The notes: generated by a model not told the origin, from the letters alone. 64,000 nt of DNA from Seminavis robusta (GCA_903772945.1 CAICTM010000021.1:1-64000), one strand, 5' to 3'. Positions 1-10,825 are shown, counted from the first letter of the stretch. Program-made: numbers and translations.

Positions 1-2940
1 GTAAATGCAAAGTTCGCTTCTTAGTAATTCATAATCTGTGTTGTGAGCTTTGATTGATGCGATCAGTAAAGCTAGTTGTAGCGTGTTGGATCAATGAATC
101 GTGGTAGTTGATTTGTTCATAGGAAGTCACGTGGTATCTGCGGGAAACGGTTCGTTGGCAGGATGCTTACTCCTGTCGAATACTCCAATTTACCGTGTCC
201 TTTTGGTTCGTTGAGAACGTGTTCTTGCCAGCATTCTCTGTTCCATCGTGTTGACTCATAAAACATGACTCAATCTACTCACGGATACTCTGAGTCGTGG
301 GAGGAACTGTAACGCTTTACTCCCCTCAGTGGCGACTGTCGACTCTGAGTGTTTCTTACCACAATCCTTGTATCTCCTGACCAAAACGTAGTGCATTCAG
401 CATAGGCCATACCGATGTATAGTCCCAGTGTTTGCTGAGGATATCTGCAGGGTTATAGATCCAGGGATATGATGAAATCAAGATACTTGCAGCAACAGCT
501 TCCCTATTACGGTGGTAGGAAGCGCATTGTGTCTTTTGAGAATCTTTGAGTGTGGTCGAGGCGGTGTTGACTACGTCTCGTTGTCTCCGAACATCATGGT
601 CGGTGTGTCGACCGTACTCCTAGGTACCTGACGTGCTCCGTAGGTCAATATCTGTTCAGTGCGGTACGAGCTGCAATATTCAGATCCGAACGTTGCGGTC
701 TCGACTGTTGACTGTAGCGCAAAGGAGTGGAGATGAGGCTTGTTTGGGCATGTGTCCGAAGATCCGTTGGTAGTTGCTGAGTACCTTCTCAATATATTTG
801 CGAGGTGCGTAACTCAGTACTCCGTTCTCATCACGGAAGAAATCACATCCTAGGTGGAAGCTGATGGCACCGGTTCCCTTTAGTTTGAACTTGGCTCCCC
901 TTCCAATGTCGCGATAATCTTGGATGCGTCTTTGCTGACAATAAGGAGGTCGTCTACGTACACAGCGATGTATTCGTAGTACTCCCTTTGTCTCTCATCC
1001 AGATGTCTGATCGGCTTTTGAAGGAAAGAATCCCATCGAAGAAGAACATCTGCAAATCGTCATGCCATCGTAATCCAGAAGACTTGAGTCCGTATAGGGC
1101 ACGGCTGATGATGAGGTGGCATCCTTCTCGATCTCCAAATCGGCCCTGCGACAACTATACATTTCTTTCGTAAATGATCTCCAAGTAGGCGTTTCCAATG
1201 TCGTTGCCCATACTTCGCAATCATTGAGTTCTGCGAGGAATGTGAGGATACGAATCCCTCGTAACGAAACCACACTGGAATAGACGGAGTCTACTGGTGT
1301 ATCAGTGAGATGTCCTCCAGCGACAAGTCGTGCTTTGTGTCGTCCATCGTGTTTGACTGCGTACACCATATGCACTCGGATCTTCTTCCAATCTGGTCCA
1401 GGGTTATGTCCCCTTCCTTTGTTGATGAAGGTCTCGTACTCATCAATCTGGTTAAGTTCGATCATCTCGGCATCTCTCCACTTGGTATCTCCATTGCGTG
1501 CGTCTAGTTCCATGGCTTGATCATGGTTGCGCGGAACTTGGAATCGTACATGAACAGGGCTTGGTCCTGAGAGGAGTGAAGCTTTGCTTGGTTACCGCTC
1601 GTACGAGTCGCTTTTGAGTCTTTGCGATCTTCTTGAGTCCTGGTAGTTTCCATCAACTGTGTCTAGTAGACCGTGCTCTTCAGCATAGATGGCGACCGTG
1701 ACTGGATCAGACTCATGTACTCCCATCTTGTCTTTGGTGGTAAGAGGCTCCCAAGTTATCTCCCCGGTTTCCCATTCAACTTGTACGTTGTACCGTGAAC
1801 CCTTGTATCGTTCCTTGTCAGATGATCTGATGGGACCTTGTGATCCAAGATCTTGCGGAACTTCCATGTGCCATCCCAAGTTTGGTCTTGTTCAATGTAG
1901 TCCACGATATCGTTGTAGGCTACGATTTCCTCGTACTCGTCGTTGACTCTGCATTTGAACTTGATCATGTCGGGATGTTGTTGAACCTTCTCCTTGTGGT
2001 ATTTGACTCTTTCAAGGATCTTGGCTCTTACTGGTTCCATCTTCTGCGGTGGCATGAGAAAGGTCTTTTCTAACATCTGTTCAGGAGGTATCCTGATTCG
2101 GTGGGATTGTCAGTCTATGTGCCGCTTGTTGAAGATGAATGGCTCCTCCGCACTAGATGATCCTTTCTCAGGCTCGTCCTTCTGATGGTTCGCGATGTTG
2201 TCATCATCGTCATTGACCGTTTCTACCTGGGGCATCTCCCTGAGAGGCGGTTCGTCCATTGGAGTATTCTCTTCTAGAATGGTCTCCCCTATCTCCCCTT
2301 CTTCGTCATCGTCTGGAAGGTCAAAAGGGCTCTGGTTCATGTCGATAGTGGGCAGTCTAGCATCATCGCCTTCTTCGTCTCTTTTAGACCTGACGTATAT
2401 GCGTTCTGGGATTGCTCCTGATTCGACATCAAGTTTAAGGTTGTTGATCCTTCCTTTGCGAGTCTGACTCTGGACCGACATATGATCTGTTTGGTATCAT
2501 CGGTGAGGATCTTGAAGGTGAGTTATGTCCAACGTTCCAGGCAAACCCAACGAAGCGTCCACGAATCTCTGAAGATTGTTGTGTCCGGGTTGGCATTGTA
2601 CCCTTGGTCTTTGTATCGTGGAACATAAACAACATCCCAGAATAGGAATAGAGCAGAATGCTGATTCCACGGTTTGTCCAGTGAAAACTTCAAGTGGTGG
2701 TCTCCATCCAGTCGATTTCTCTGCTGTATGGTTCATAACATCGCCTATCCATTGCATGCACAGTAGCCAGGCTTCGGATCAACGTTTCGCCAGTTAATGA
2801 ACCATTATGGTTGCGTTTAAGATGCTTCCATCTGTGTTCCGCGCTTGCACTCGTCTTGAATAGTTGCAGTTGATCTCGTTGGGTGGTAGCTACCTCTACA
2901 AGATCCCTCTATTCAAGTAGTATTTCCCCACGTTAGCAAA
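1..2940 (-). mobile_element. Ty1/copia LTR retrotransposon remnant
   Basis: The minus strand carries pieces of a copia-type polyprotein in the expected order: integrase C-terminal part (about 2500-2900), an acidic linker region (about 1600-2480), reverse transcriptase (about 890-1510) and RNase H (about 570-720). Recognisable pieces include the ARLVAGG stretch of the polymerase and STVET..GSE of RNase H. The gag part, the protease and the 5' end of integrase are absent, and I could identify no LTR. The element is clearly broken, with many breaks, and runs off the left edge of the window. On the right it abuts a truncated cyclase gene at about 2940. It looks old rather than recent. Family call is firm; exact ends are not. 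Confidence 0.82.
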
Positions 2941-4090
2941 TCCTCCAGTAGACTCCAAACACCATGAAACCAACCACCTCTTTTTGATCAAAGTCTCTAA
3001 AGACTGAATGTACAGGTTTGACAAGACAAGCAAGCGGTGAGATTTATTGAAAGCAGGACAAGACATGTTGTAGATATATAGACACATAGATAGGTACACA
3101 TACTGGGAAGTAGTGTTGGCCCCAGGGGGTCATTCTGGTATGGCAAGCCCCCATGCTTCTCATATACTTTGAGACTGGCATCATGCATTTTCTTTCGAGG
3201 ATCTTTGGCAGCCACTTCCAGGTCCATAAAGTCGTAGCTGCTGAGGATGGCAGCCAGGGCACCCTTCGGCCACAACCAGTTTGATGTTATCGTGGTAATG
3301 AGGATGGGAGAGAAGGTTGAAGGAGTACATGTGGTGGTTGTAAGCCGGGTAGTTCTGCCACATTACGCCATATGGTCCCATCTCATTGGTGACCATATAG
3401 GGAGGCTGCTTGTCCAGATTGATAATCTCGCCTGGGATGGAGATGGACTCGTTCCATGCTTGATCCAGTGAGATTCCGTTCATAGCCGCCTGTGCCTCGG
3501 GCAACCAGTCGCGGTTCTCTTTGATGTACATCTTCCATGCCTCTTTCTGGTCCATTGTGCCAATGTGTGCAATGCTGATGGACATGGTATCCGCCAGTAC
3601 AGCAGCCTTTTCCGCCAGGTAGTGAAAGCTGCGTCCGGGAAGCATGACAAAGGGCCACAAGGGATAGACTTGGGTTTGTCCCTGGTGAGTGTACTGCAAA
3701 CAAAAGTCTTCCAGGATGCCAATACGCTCATGAAAGTTAGCTACGACCAATCCTATCCACCATTTTATTCGCCATGGCTTCAAATTCTTGCTCGAAACTT
3801 GCTGTTTCACTATTCTCAATGAGAAAAAAGACAAACAAACAGATGGCCAATGCCACACATACCAGAAGTGTCACTACAGCCCACTTGAGACGCCACACAG
3901 CACGGTCTTCATCGTGAGCCAGGGTCATCGTAGTCTTGCCATTGCTACTCGCGGAAGTCTCGTCTGCTCCTTGCGAAGCCAGTGACTCATCGTCAAACTC
4001 CTCCTCCGAAACAAGGTTCGCATTCGTCATCTTGGTCAACCCAATGGAAGGACTCTCAAAATCGTTACTCTCTTTCTGATCGGGCACCAT
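2941..4090 (-). pseudogene. 5' fragment of a receptor-type guanylate cyclase (GC-B1)
   Basis: This fragment matches exon 1 and the first part of exon 2 of the three B-type receptor cyclases further right. It keeps the start (MVPDQKE, ATG at 4090), the first membrane segment (WAVVTLLVCVALAICLFVFFL), part of the extracellular domain, and the exon 1/intron 1 junction at about 3110. A 4-bp insertion near 3740 (an extra AGCT) and a small frame change near 3260 break the reading frame. Homology stops within exon 2 at about 2941, just after the codons for GVYW, where the copia remnant begins. The second membrane segment and the whole catalytic domain are missing, so it cannot make a cyclase. It is a dead paralogue, perhaps truncated by the neighbouring retroelement. 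Confidence 0.88.
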
Positions 4091-5008
4091 TCTCACCTGA
4101 TGAAAACTAATGAAATTAAACACTTTCTCTATCGTTTTGCTCGGCCTTTGTGACTGGACCTCGAAGACAACGATTTTAGCCATGTGGGACTAGATGTTTA
4201 CTACTAGTACAATAGAAGAACTTTCTTGAAACAAGGACTGAGAGTGGAGCCATAGCTGCTTTCATGGTGTTTTGCGCGTCAAGAGTCAAGAGTTGAAGCA
4301 CCACAAAAGAAGCTTCAACTTTGAGCACTGCAGGATCGAAGGAGGGCTTGGTTCCTAATTGCTCATATATTTCCCTTACTCCTGGAGTTGCTTTCCAATT
4401 CCTTAGGATATGGCTTTCCAGAGTAGGGTACTTCCATACCAGCGTACCGGTACCGGTACCGTACACATGCATCAGCTAGCACTTTGATCGGTGCACCACT
4501 ACAATACTGCACCCAAGGCTTAAATTTATTTATTCAATGTTCAAGGCTGGTAAGCTGCTATCAAAAGTAGCTGCAAAAGGTCAAAATGCTTCTTCAAAAA
4601 AGACTGAGTCATGACTCAGTGTACAATGCCTCTTATAAGTCATTACTGGAGTATGGAGTGCGGATGCAACATAGCTAGATTGCCAGTACTATTAATAGTA
4701 GCTGTACTAGCTAGTACACTACTACTCAGAGTAGTACTTAATACTTTCTTCAGGGGAAAAGCAGATTAGTAGTAACTATGAGTAATACCGTAGGACATGG
4801 TACATGTATGTACATATTGCTAAGTCGGTACAAGTCTATGCAAGCGATGAATCATGTACACATGTTTCATTATTTCTTAAAGCTAAATATGGGCCCAAAG
4901 GGCTTTCATGGCAAAGAGGGACTTTTTGTGCTTCGCCCGCTTCGCCAAAGAACAAGGCTATCATGGCCAAGTGCGTATGTGGCTGTTGCAACTCAGACCA
5001 TCGCCAAC
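4091..5008. other. Intergenic stretch with a perfect palindrome
   Basis: This separates the cyclase fragment from the recombinase element. A minus-strand frame at 4176-4472 is open but resembles no family I know. The notable item is a perfect 18-bp palindrome at 4603-4620. Short GTACCGGTACC-type palindromes occur near 4440-4460. No gene is supported. Confidence 0.6.
4603..4620. repeat. Perfect 18-bp palindrome with two bZIP-type half-site cores
   Basis: ACTGAGTCATGACTCAGT reads identically on both strands and contains TGAGTCA and TGACTCA, the consensus bound by AP-1/GCN4-like bZIP factors in other eukaryotes. It lies about 510 bp upstream of the start of the broken GC-B1 gene. A regulatory role is an inference; no expression evidence is available. 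Confidence 0.4.
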
Positions 5009-5251
5009 TCAGATGGCATCAACACGCAGCTGATTGTTGATGCGAAAGCCAACAGCTGCCACCATGGGGTTCGCAGCATCCTTTCCGTCGACAATGATCC
5101 TGTCGATGATCCTTGTGACTCTGCCATCAACCTGGTAGACATGAAGGATCTTGGCGTTGGCGGCATGGATGTTCATGCCGCTGTTGACCAAGTAGGCCTG
5201 TAGCTTCCAAACCTTGCTCCTCCTGTAGTGCTTCTGCTTGATGCCGCCCAT
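5009..5251 (-). pseudogene. Tyrosine recombinase, C-terminal block
   Basis: The minus-strand frame MGGIKQKHYRRSKVWKLQAY through IIDRIIVDGKDAANPM to a stop at 5009 is the C-terminal continuation of the inverted block. It fits the basic helix plus small helical domain that closes this protein family in my recollection. It begins exactly at the left inversion breakpoint. The original start codon is not here; the ATG at 5251 is an internal Met. Confidence 0.65.
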
Positions 5252-5931
5252 GCGATTGTTCGAGTGATGACATTGGCCAAGCTTTGGGCCATTTTCGATG
5301 ATGACGCCAAGTCCATGCTTCCTGATACCGAGATCCTATGTCTTCGATCTAACTTCGAGACTATCCATGGCAAGCAGAACTGCAATCATGTGTTGAAGAT
5401 GCCATTGGTGATCCTCAACAATGATGGCCAGCTCCAGATTATTCCTCGAGCTCCAGCCATCGCGAATGGCCAAGTTCGTCCCAATGGCAACAATGGCGCT
5501 GCAAGAGCACCTGCGGTCGGTGCTGGCGCAGGCGGAGCTACCAACCAGCTACTCTCCGTCCTACAGAACATGGATCAGAACATGAACCAACGCTTTGACA
5601 CCATGCAGAACAACCAAGAAGCCCATCGTGCATGGTGCACGATGCAGTTCCAGCGAGTTAACAACAACCAACGCAGGTTTGGTGGCACGATTGGTCAGGC
5701 CATGGTGCGCGGCCATCCTCAAGAACAAGCCAGGAGGAGACGCGATGCTGGAGCTGCCGCCGCAGCTGACAACACTGATGTGCCTTGCTTCAATGCTATC
5801 GATCCTAGTGCAAGGCTCATTGAACGCCCAGGAGTCTACATGGATTGTGGGAAGAGTTTATGTTTGGCATTGGCGACTACAAGCCTGCTAAGGCATTTAC
5901 TACTCAAGAGAAGAGGTCATTGCTGAATCGC
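5252..5931 (+). pseudogene. Tyrosine recombinase, inverted middle block
   Basis: On the plus strand this reads as the segment expected after the catalytic region: AKLWAIFDDDAKSMLPDTEI, a Gln/Asn-rich coiled-coil-like part (LQNMDQNMNQRFDTMQNN), then VNNNQRRFGGTI. After a one-base frame change near 5845 comes LWEEFMFGIGDYKPAKAF. The following residues (KQKHYRRSKVWKL...) are found not downstream but on the opposite strand at 5251 and below. The segment is therefore flipped relative to the rest of the gene. Its edges carry the inverted hexamer GCGATT (5252-5257) and AATCGC (5926-5931). Confidence 0.72.
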
Positions 5932-6825
5932 TTGTAGATGTGAGGGACAATGACATTAAACAAAAAGTTATCAGTGACAGTGACACCAGTTTGTAGCTCG
6001 TACTTGATTGGTCCGCCCTCACACAAACAACCAGCCACAAAGGCATCCGTGTACTCATCCTTGGGATTTTCGTAGCGAGTAGCAACCACACTGCCAGATC
6101 GTTCGCCCACCCATCTTCCACGGAATTCCACCTGTGGCCTCTGTGCACCCTTGCGTCTAGCTCGAGTAGTGGCATACTTGCGAAGGGAATGAGTGCCCAA
6201 GCCCTTCCGATCTTCCTCTTCACGGACTTGATCCTCCAAGGCCTTGAAGTCGTCATTGGTTTACACTATCTTCCTCACACGGTTGCCGTACTGTTGGTTG
6301 AGGTTGGCCAGACCATTGGTGATGTGCAGGTTGTTAGTGAACAAAAAGATGGCATCAGGATGACGCTGCAACCAAGAATCCATGTAGACCGCAAGCCAGA
6401 GCTGACAACAATTCTTCCAGTCGCCAGATCCCAAAATGATTTGGTCAGGGCAATTCCTCATGCCTCGGACATTCTTGGACCATTTTGTGCGGGTGTAGAT
6501 CACAAAGGGGAACTGGCGAGATCCATGGGGAGCGTTCACTTTGAAATGACAGGTATCATCAAAACGATGAATTAAGTGGTAAGAGCAAAGCGACATCATC
6601 ACATACTTAAACATGTTGTTGAAGCCGCCAGCACCCCTGAACAGCTGGAGCATCTTGTCGAACTCCAACTTGATGTACGCCCACTTGTCATTGGCTGCAA
6701 CACCTTCACCTCGGATCTCGAAAGTGGCCACCCTAGCAGTCAACTCCAGAATGCTTTGGTGACGAGTCGGGTTGCCTCCACGGCCCTCAATCCATGGCAT
6801 GGACTTGTTCGGCATAAAGAAACTG
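5932..6825 (-). pseudogene. Tyrosine recombinase, catalytic block
   Basis: Starting with FFMPNKSMPWIEG, this block contains the likely first catalytic arginine in HLIHRFDDTCHF (about 6520-6560). The second motif, GTHSLRKYATTRARR (H-x-x-R), lies at about 6160-6205. It is followed by the helix RGRWVGER and the probable nucleophile tyrosine in VVATRYEN at about 6070. These are the hallmarks of tyrosine recombinases (R...HxxR...Y). An in-frame TAA at 6261-6263 interrupts the frame between the two catalytic halves; the same frame resumes directly after it. The block ends at YKR at the inversion breakpoint (about 5931), short of the expected C-terminal domain. It is not functional as it stands. Confidence 0.75.
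6811..6825. repeat. Target site duplication, left copy (15 bp)
   Basis: GGCATAAAGAAACTG, identical to the copy at 9719-9733. In the minus-strand recombinase frame both encode SFFMP, which shows that the duplication arose from host-element coding sequence. Confidence 0.85.
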
Positions 6826-7246
6826 GGGTTAAATTACTCATTTAGTTTAGCAAACTATTGGTCACGGAGTGACTTTAATGACGCGGGCAAGCGGTGGGGG
6901 AGATCCCCACCTAGCTGAGTCGTCATCTACTTTGTTTGCCCAATCAGCCAACATGACCTCATCCACTGGCCCAACGTGAAGCCAGCACCAAGTAGACAGA
7001 TGCCTGGGTAGGGGGATGAGCACATTGATAGGGAACCTGCAGCGCAAAACCTGGGTTACAGGGGCTTACACAGGATTTTGTCGGTATTGAAACCATTATC
7101 ACCAAAGGGGCCGTGAGGACCCGATAGATTGCCAGACCAAAGAGTGCTCGCCAGTAAGTGTGTCTGGGTGATCAGGTCCCAAGCTGTGGCAATTGCCTTG
7201 GCATGCAAGGCAAGATGCCAGCAGAGCCCGTAGAAGGTGGTACTCC

Positions 7247-7792
7247 TCAGGCTGGACCAGAGCAGGTGTAACCCATCCAATGCACAAAAATTGTTAGATA
7301 GAGGCCAACAAGCAGGCAAAAGATGGGGTCAAATGACACACTGGCAGTCTGTGGTTCCCAGGAGGGAGGCACAGTGGCTGCTGGAGTGTTGTGGACTGTT
7401 CGAGGGGTTGTTGAGTCAATGGAAGGAGGATATGGGGGCACTGGGAGTGGGCTGGTGCCAGGGGCAGGAGGGGGGATCCTGTTGGTGTTGGAGTGTTGTT
7501 GTAGGAGTTGGGAGGTGGCATGGTTGATGGTGTGTTGTAGGATAGAGGTGTGCCTCTGTTCAAGGGTGAGAACAAAGGCATCCTCCCTGATAGGGTAGGG
7601 TGTGATTCGGAAGGGTGTGATCCTCAAGATGGCTGCATGCTCTAGGAGCTGTTGGCTGATCATCTGGGGAGTGGTGTTGTGTAGTCTGCGGAGGATGGTG
7701 GATGTGGTTGGTTGGGTGAAGTGTGGGAGTGGGGGGATGTCTGGAAGGACCTTGGGTTTGAGTGAAGTTGTGGGTAGATATGGGGAAGTCAT
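7247..7792 (-). pseudogene. Proline-rich open frame inside the 2.9-kb insertion
   Basis: The minus strand is open for 181 codons, rich in Pro, Thr and His, and ends in a hydrophobic stretch (FCLLVGLYLTIFVHWMGY). An overlapping frame (7056-7319) continues with TTFYGLCWHLALHAKAIATA, and a third (6862-7047) ends in RVIKVTP. The pattern suggests one former coding region now split among three frames. The extreme base skew (G/T-rich plus strand) could also keep frames open by chance. I recognise no family. Confidence 0.3.
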
Positions 7793-9004
7793 GGTGGGTG
7801 GTAGGTGGGTTGGTGGGAGAGTGGTGTATCCTGGAGTGTTGACTGTAGTGTCGTTGCTTCAACTCAAGCAATGGAGGTTGCTTGTGAGGTGGCAAGAGGA
7901 TTGATGTAGAGGGGTTTATTCAAGGGCCAATGCACTGAGGCACTGGTAATCAAGGTTGATATCAAGTTGTTGTGTTGTTGTTGCCACTGGATCAAAGGCT
8001 GTGGCCAAGTCTGGTGCAGGTATACCACTACCTGCAGGAGAAGATGGGAGCAGAGCCAAAGGCTGTTAGGGATTCTTTCAGGGAAAACTGGAGAAGTCAC
8101 GCTATAGCCAGTAGAGGCAGTGGTGGGGGGATCAAGGGGTGTTGTTGGTTGATGGGGCTGTGTTACTGGATGACACTGTGTTGTCTCAAAGGCTGGTACT
8201 CAATCTGTTGTAGGGTACATGCAACAGAGAGTCAAGCCAAGATGTGGAGGGTACTCGATTCAGGTGGAACTGGGGAAAGTCACTGGAGAGTCACTCAACA
8301 ATCAATGAGAGAGGGAAAGAGTCAGTTATGTATTAATATCTATGCCACACCACGCTGCGGTTCTGTCTGGGGCTCAATCCTTTGGAGCTCCACGCTCAGT
8401 AGGGGAGTCAGGTGCAGTAGCAGAGAGGTGGCTGTGTCAATGAAGTGTTGCACAATCTAGAAGAATACACTAGAGGGGCAGCTTTTGTAGTTGTTCTTGT
8501 GGGGGTAGGATCCTTTGGGGAGGAGTTGGATATTCCAGGGAGGGGCTGTCGAAACTACTAAATATGCAGCCAAGCCTGGAAATATGTCTTGTTCAGGGTG
8601 GAGACTGTGCTCAGTGGACCCAAAGTACAAGCAGAGACAGTATCCAACTGGTGGCAACTCAATTCCTTATAGGAACTCTGTTGTTGTTTGTTGTTCCTCT
8701 GGGAGAGGAGTTAGATATCAATGTAGGAGTGGTAACAGTAGCAGGTGTGGATCAGTCAATCAGTCTGTATAGGGATAGGACTGGTTGGATCAGTAGGATC
8801 AAGTTCCAACAAGGACGTCGGGAGAAACCCAGAGTGGCCGGTGAGAAAGTAAGAAATACAGCTGTGTTTCTGTTCTTGACGGTCACTGCAGGTATCTCGT
8901 GAAGTCCTGCTTGATGATAGGCTGTGTACGGAGGAAGAGGTACGTCCGAAGGAAGAGGTCCGTTCGCGGGAAACGGTCGCAGGAAGATGCGATCGATTCA
9001 CGGA

Positions 9005-9062
9005 GTAGCGAGTCTTGGATTCGATTCGATTACCAGGTCTAATCGATTCGATTCGATTCGGA
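9005..9062. repeat. GATTC-type simple repeats
   Basis: Runs of TCGATTCGATTCGATTCG occur around 9020-9031 and 9042-9060 inside the insertion element. On the minus strand they fall in an open frame (8998-9474) as an RIESNRLD-like repeat of no known family. Confidence 0.5.
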
Positions 9063-9718
9063 GGATGTCGCGTTTCGGATGAGTCAGTTGCCTTAGGGAT
9101 AAGGTTAACCGAGCCTGTTGTTGTTGAGGGAGAAGATCGATCGTTCGAAAAAGAGGATCGACAATGAGATTTCGTCGGCCGTCAGGAGCGGAGTTCAGAA
9201 AACAACAAATACATATGGGAATTGTTTTCTGTACTGTGCTGGGGAAGACCGGAGACTTCTTCTTGTGTTCAATTTCTTCCAACTTGGTCGTCGGCAGTCG
9301 AGAAGAGAAAACCTGCCCGATCTCGTAGGATTTCAATTGGGATGGCTTTCTAATCTTAACCGGAGAAGGCCGCTTTGATAGTCGCTTGATAGAGGAGGTG
9401 CGCTTGATAGGAGATAGGAGGTATCGATCCTTTTCGGCTTGAATATGTTGTAAAGAGAGGGAAAAAGGATGCATGTTTTCCGTGATGACGTTGAGTTGAA
9501 TCCTATAGTAAAACAGTACTCTTCAACAAAATAACAAATAACAAGCTTCCTGAGGTCCTTTCGCTTCGTTTCAATGCTTCCAATAAGTCTAATAGGTAGT
9601 GTAATGGTATAGGTATGACCGATTAGTTGTGTTTGTTGCTATTAGTGGTGTTGTTCTTGTAGTGACAGATTCAGAGGGGAAGCTCCGCGGTGCTTCGGCT
9701 TCCCGTGAAAAAGTGTTT

Positions 9719-9733
9719 GGCATAAAGAAACTG
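9719..9733. repeat. Target site duplication, right copy (15 bp)
   Basis: Exact match to 6811-6825, bounding the 2.9-kb insertion on its right side. Confidence 0.85.
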
Positions 9734-10113
9734 ACAGCTTGCTTGGCTTTCTTCAATGATCCGGATCGACAACCTTTGGGCCTATGGTGCATCTGAGGGA
9801 ACGGGTCATTGTAAGCTTGAAGGTTGAGCCATTGTCGGACTTGACTTGGGGTGACCGCGAGGAGTTCTTCTTTCGTGAATGTGGTGTCCTTGGGATACGG
9901 AACGTCAGTGCGACCATGGACGTAGGACATGAAACTGACCATGTACGGCTGATGCTTCGCATTGTGAGGATACTGCCATACCTCATCATCGTAGATGCCA
10001 ACAGAACCACCATAAAGTGGCGGAACATGCGCCATTGTTAGCTTTTTCAGAGTTGAAATAGACTTGAAATAGGAAGAGAGTATTGCTTTCAGTTTGATGG
10101 TTGATTGATCCAA
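9719..10113 (-). pseudogene. Tyrosine recombinase, N-terminal block
   Basis: The reading frame runs from a possible start at 10113 or, more likely, MAHVPPLYGG at 10035, to SFFMPN at the 15-bp duplication. It contains the DNA-binding-like N-terminal part of the recombinase (YPHNAKHQPYMVSFMSYV, then SQVRQWLNL), followed by a basic stretch (RSGSLKKAKQAVSFF). Past 9719 the frame enters the inserted element and the residues no longer belong to this protein. The bases of the duplication put this block in the same frame as the catalytic block starting at 6825, which is strong evidence that the two were once contiguous. Confidence 0.7.
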
Positions 10114-10564
10114 AAGAGTGAGCCTTTTGTGTTTCGAAAAGCAATCCGCGGTGCGGTGGGATCTTTCAGTTTGGCGGGTGTTAAGCTTCTGGGAATCGAC
10201 TGGCGCCGTACAAATTGACTTGCGTCATTAAGAGTTAAACAAGTATAACATATTGAACTCTGTATTTTGAATACTGTGCTTGCACGAGTACTTTTTGAGT
10301 AACGTAACTAGGGGCTGAGTGGTACTCCCAGCGTTAGCAACGGCCACACATTTTCCTGGAGAATTTTAGCTGAAACATGGTTCGTTTCACAGTTCTATGA
10401 GGGAAAATGTGAAGTGAGACCCATGGGATTAGGGGAATGTGACCGGGGAGGTACCTCCCATAAGTATGTGACCCTATGTGTGACGGTAACGTTCCGGGAG
10501 TAACATTTTACCATTATTTCTTGTGGAAAACACAAGGCGGAGATTCTCCAAAACAACTCCAAAA
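10114..10564. other. Spacer upstream of the recombinase gene
   Basis: Lies between the recombinase N-terminus and the MITE-like element and should hold the recombinase promoter and the unrecognised right end of that transposon. No gene or clear motif is visible. Confidence 0.4.
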
Positions 10565-10569
10565 CATAG

Positions 10570-10825
10570 AAAGGGCCGGAAATCACGATTTTATGAATCC
10601 AACCAAATTGATCAATTCGAAACCTAAATATAAAACCGAAACCAAAATATAAAACCGAAACCTAAATATAAAATCGAAACCAAATTACTATGGTAATTAA
10701 CTAGTAAAATCAAGCCGAAACCAAAATATAAGATCGAAACCAAAATATAAAACCGAAACCTAAATATAAAATCGAAACACAAGTATAAATCGGAATTTGG
10801 TGTAAATCGCCATTTCGGGCCCTTT
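10570..10825. mobile_element. MITE-like element with internal minisatellite
   Basis: A 256-bp segment is bounded by 22-bp terminal inverted repeats that begin AAAGGGCC on both strands (10570-10591 and 10804-10825, three mismatches). It is flanked by the direct repeat CATAG (10565-10569 and 10826-10830), as expected for a 5-bp target duplication. There is no coding capacity. The interior is mostly a 19-bp tandem repeat. This is the layout of a non-autonomous DNA transposon; no matching autonomous partner is present in the window. Confidence 0.65.
10618..10796. repeat. 19-bp minisatellite array
   Basis: Three units of CGAAACCTAAATATAAAAC type stand head to tail. An interruption of about 40 bp (around 10680-10720) follows, and then four more units. 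Units vary mainly at CCT/CCA and at the last two bases. The array sits inside the MITE-like element. Confidence 0.8.

Larger units (their letters stand above)
6826..9718 (-). mobile_element. Unclassified 2.9-kb insertion element
   Basis: This 2,893-bp segment interrupts the recombinase gene and is flanked by the exact 15-bp duplication GGCATAAAGAAACTG. The ends have no matching terminal inverted repeats. The right end has a GC-rich hairpin-like segment (9676-9705, arms GGGAAGC/GCTTCCC) and the left end a short palindrome GTCAC..GTGAC (about 6861-6874). Minus-strand frames at 6862-7319, 7247-7792, 7864-8100 and 8998-9474 have biased, proline-rich or basic composition and look like decayed coding sequence. 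None matches a transposase, reverse transcriptase or recombinase I recognise. Target duplications of this length are typical of target-primed retroposition (LINEs and their passengers), but no A-rich tail is visible, so the class stays open. Confidence 0.7.
5009..10113 (-). mobile_element. Decayed Crypton-like tyrosine-recombinase transposon gene, rearranged
   Basis: Four blocks of one long diatom recombinase-type protein lie in this interval. On the minus strand they are the N-terminus (9719-10113), the catalytic region (5932-6825) and the C-terminus (5009-5251). The block between catalytic region and C-terminus lies on the plus strand (5252-5931), so that segment is inverted. A 2.9-kb foreign insertion (6826-9718) splits the N-terminal block from the catalytic block, with a 15-bp target duplication. 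No reverse transcriptase or transposase of another class is seen, which favours a Crypton-type DNA transposon over a DIRS-type element. The unsplit gene would be about 2.2 kb. Terminal sequences of the element could not be recognised. The family assignment rests on the HSLRK..R..Y motif and on my recollection of similar diatom proteins. Confidence 0.72.

Noticed and set aside
7323-7904. Plus-strand Gly/Val-rich frames inside the 2.9-kb insertion
   Set aside because: They are explained by the G/T-rich plus strand; the minus-strand frames are a better match to coding sequence.
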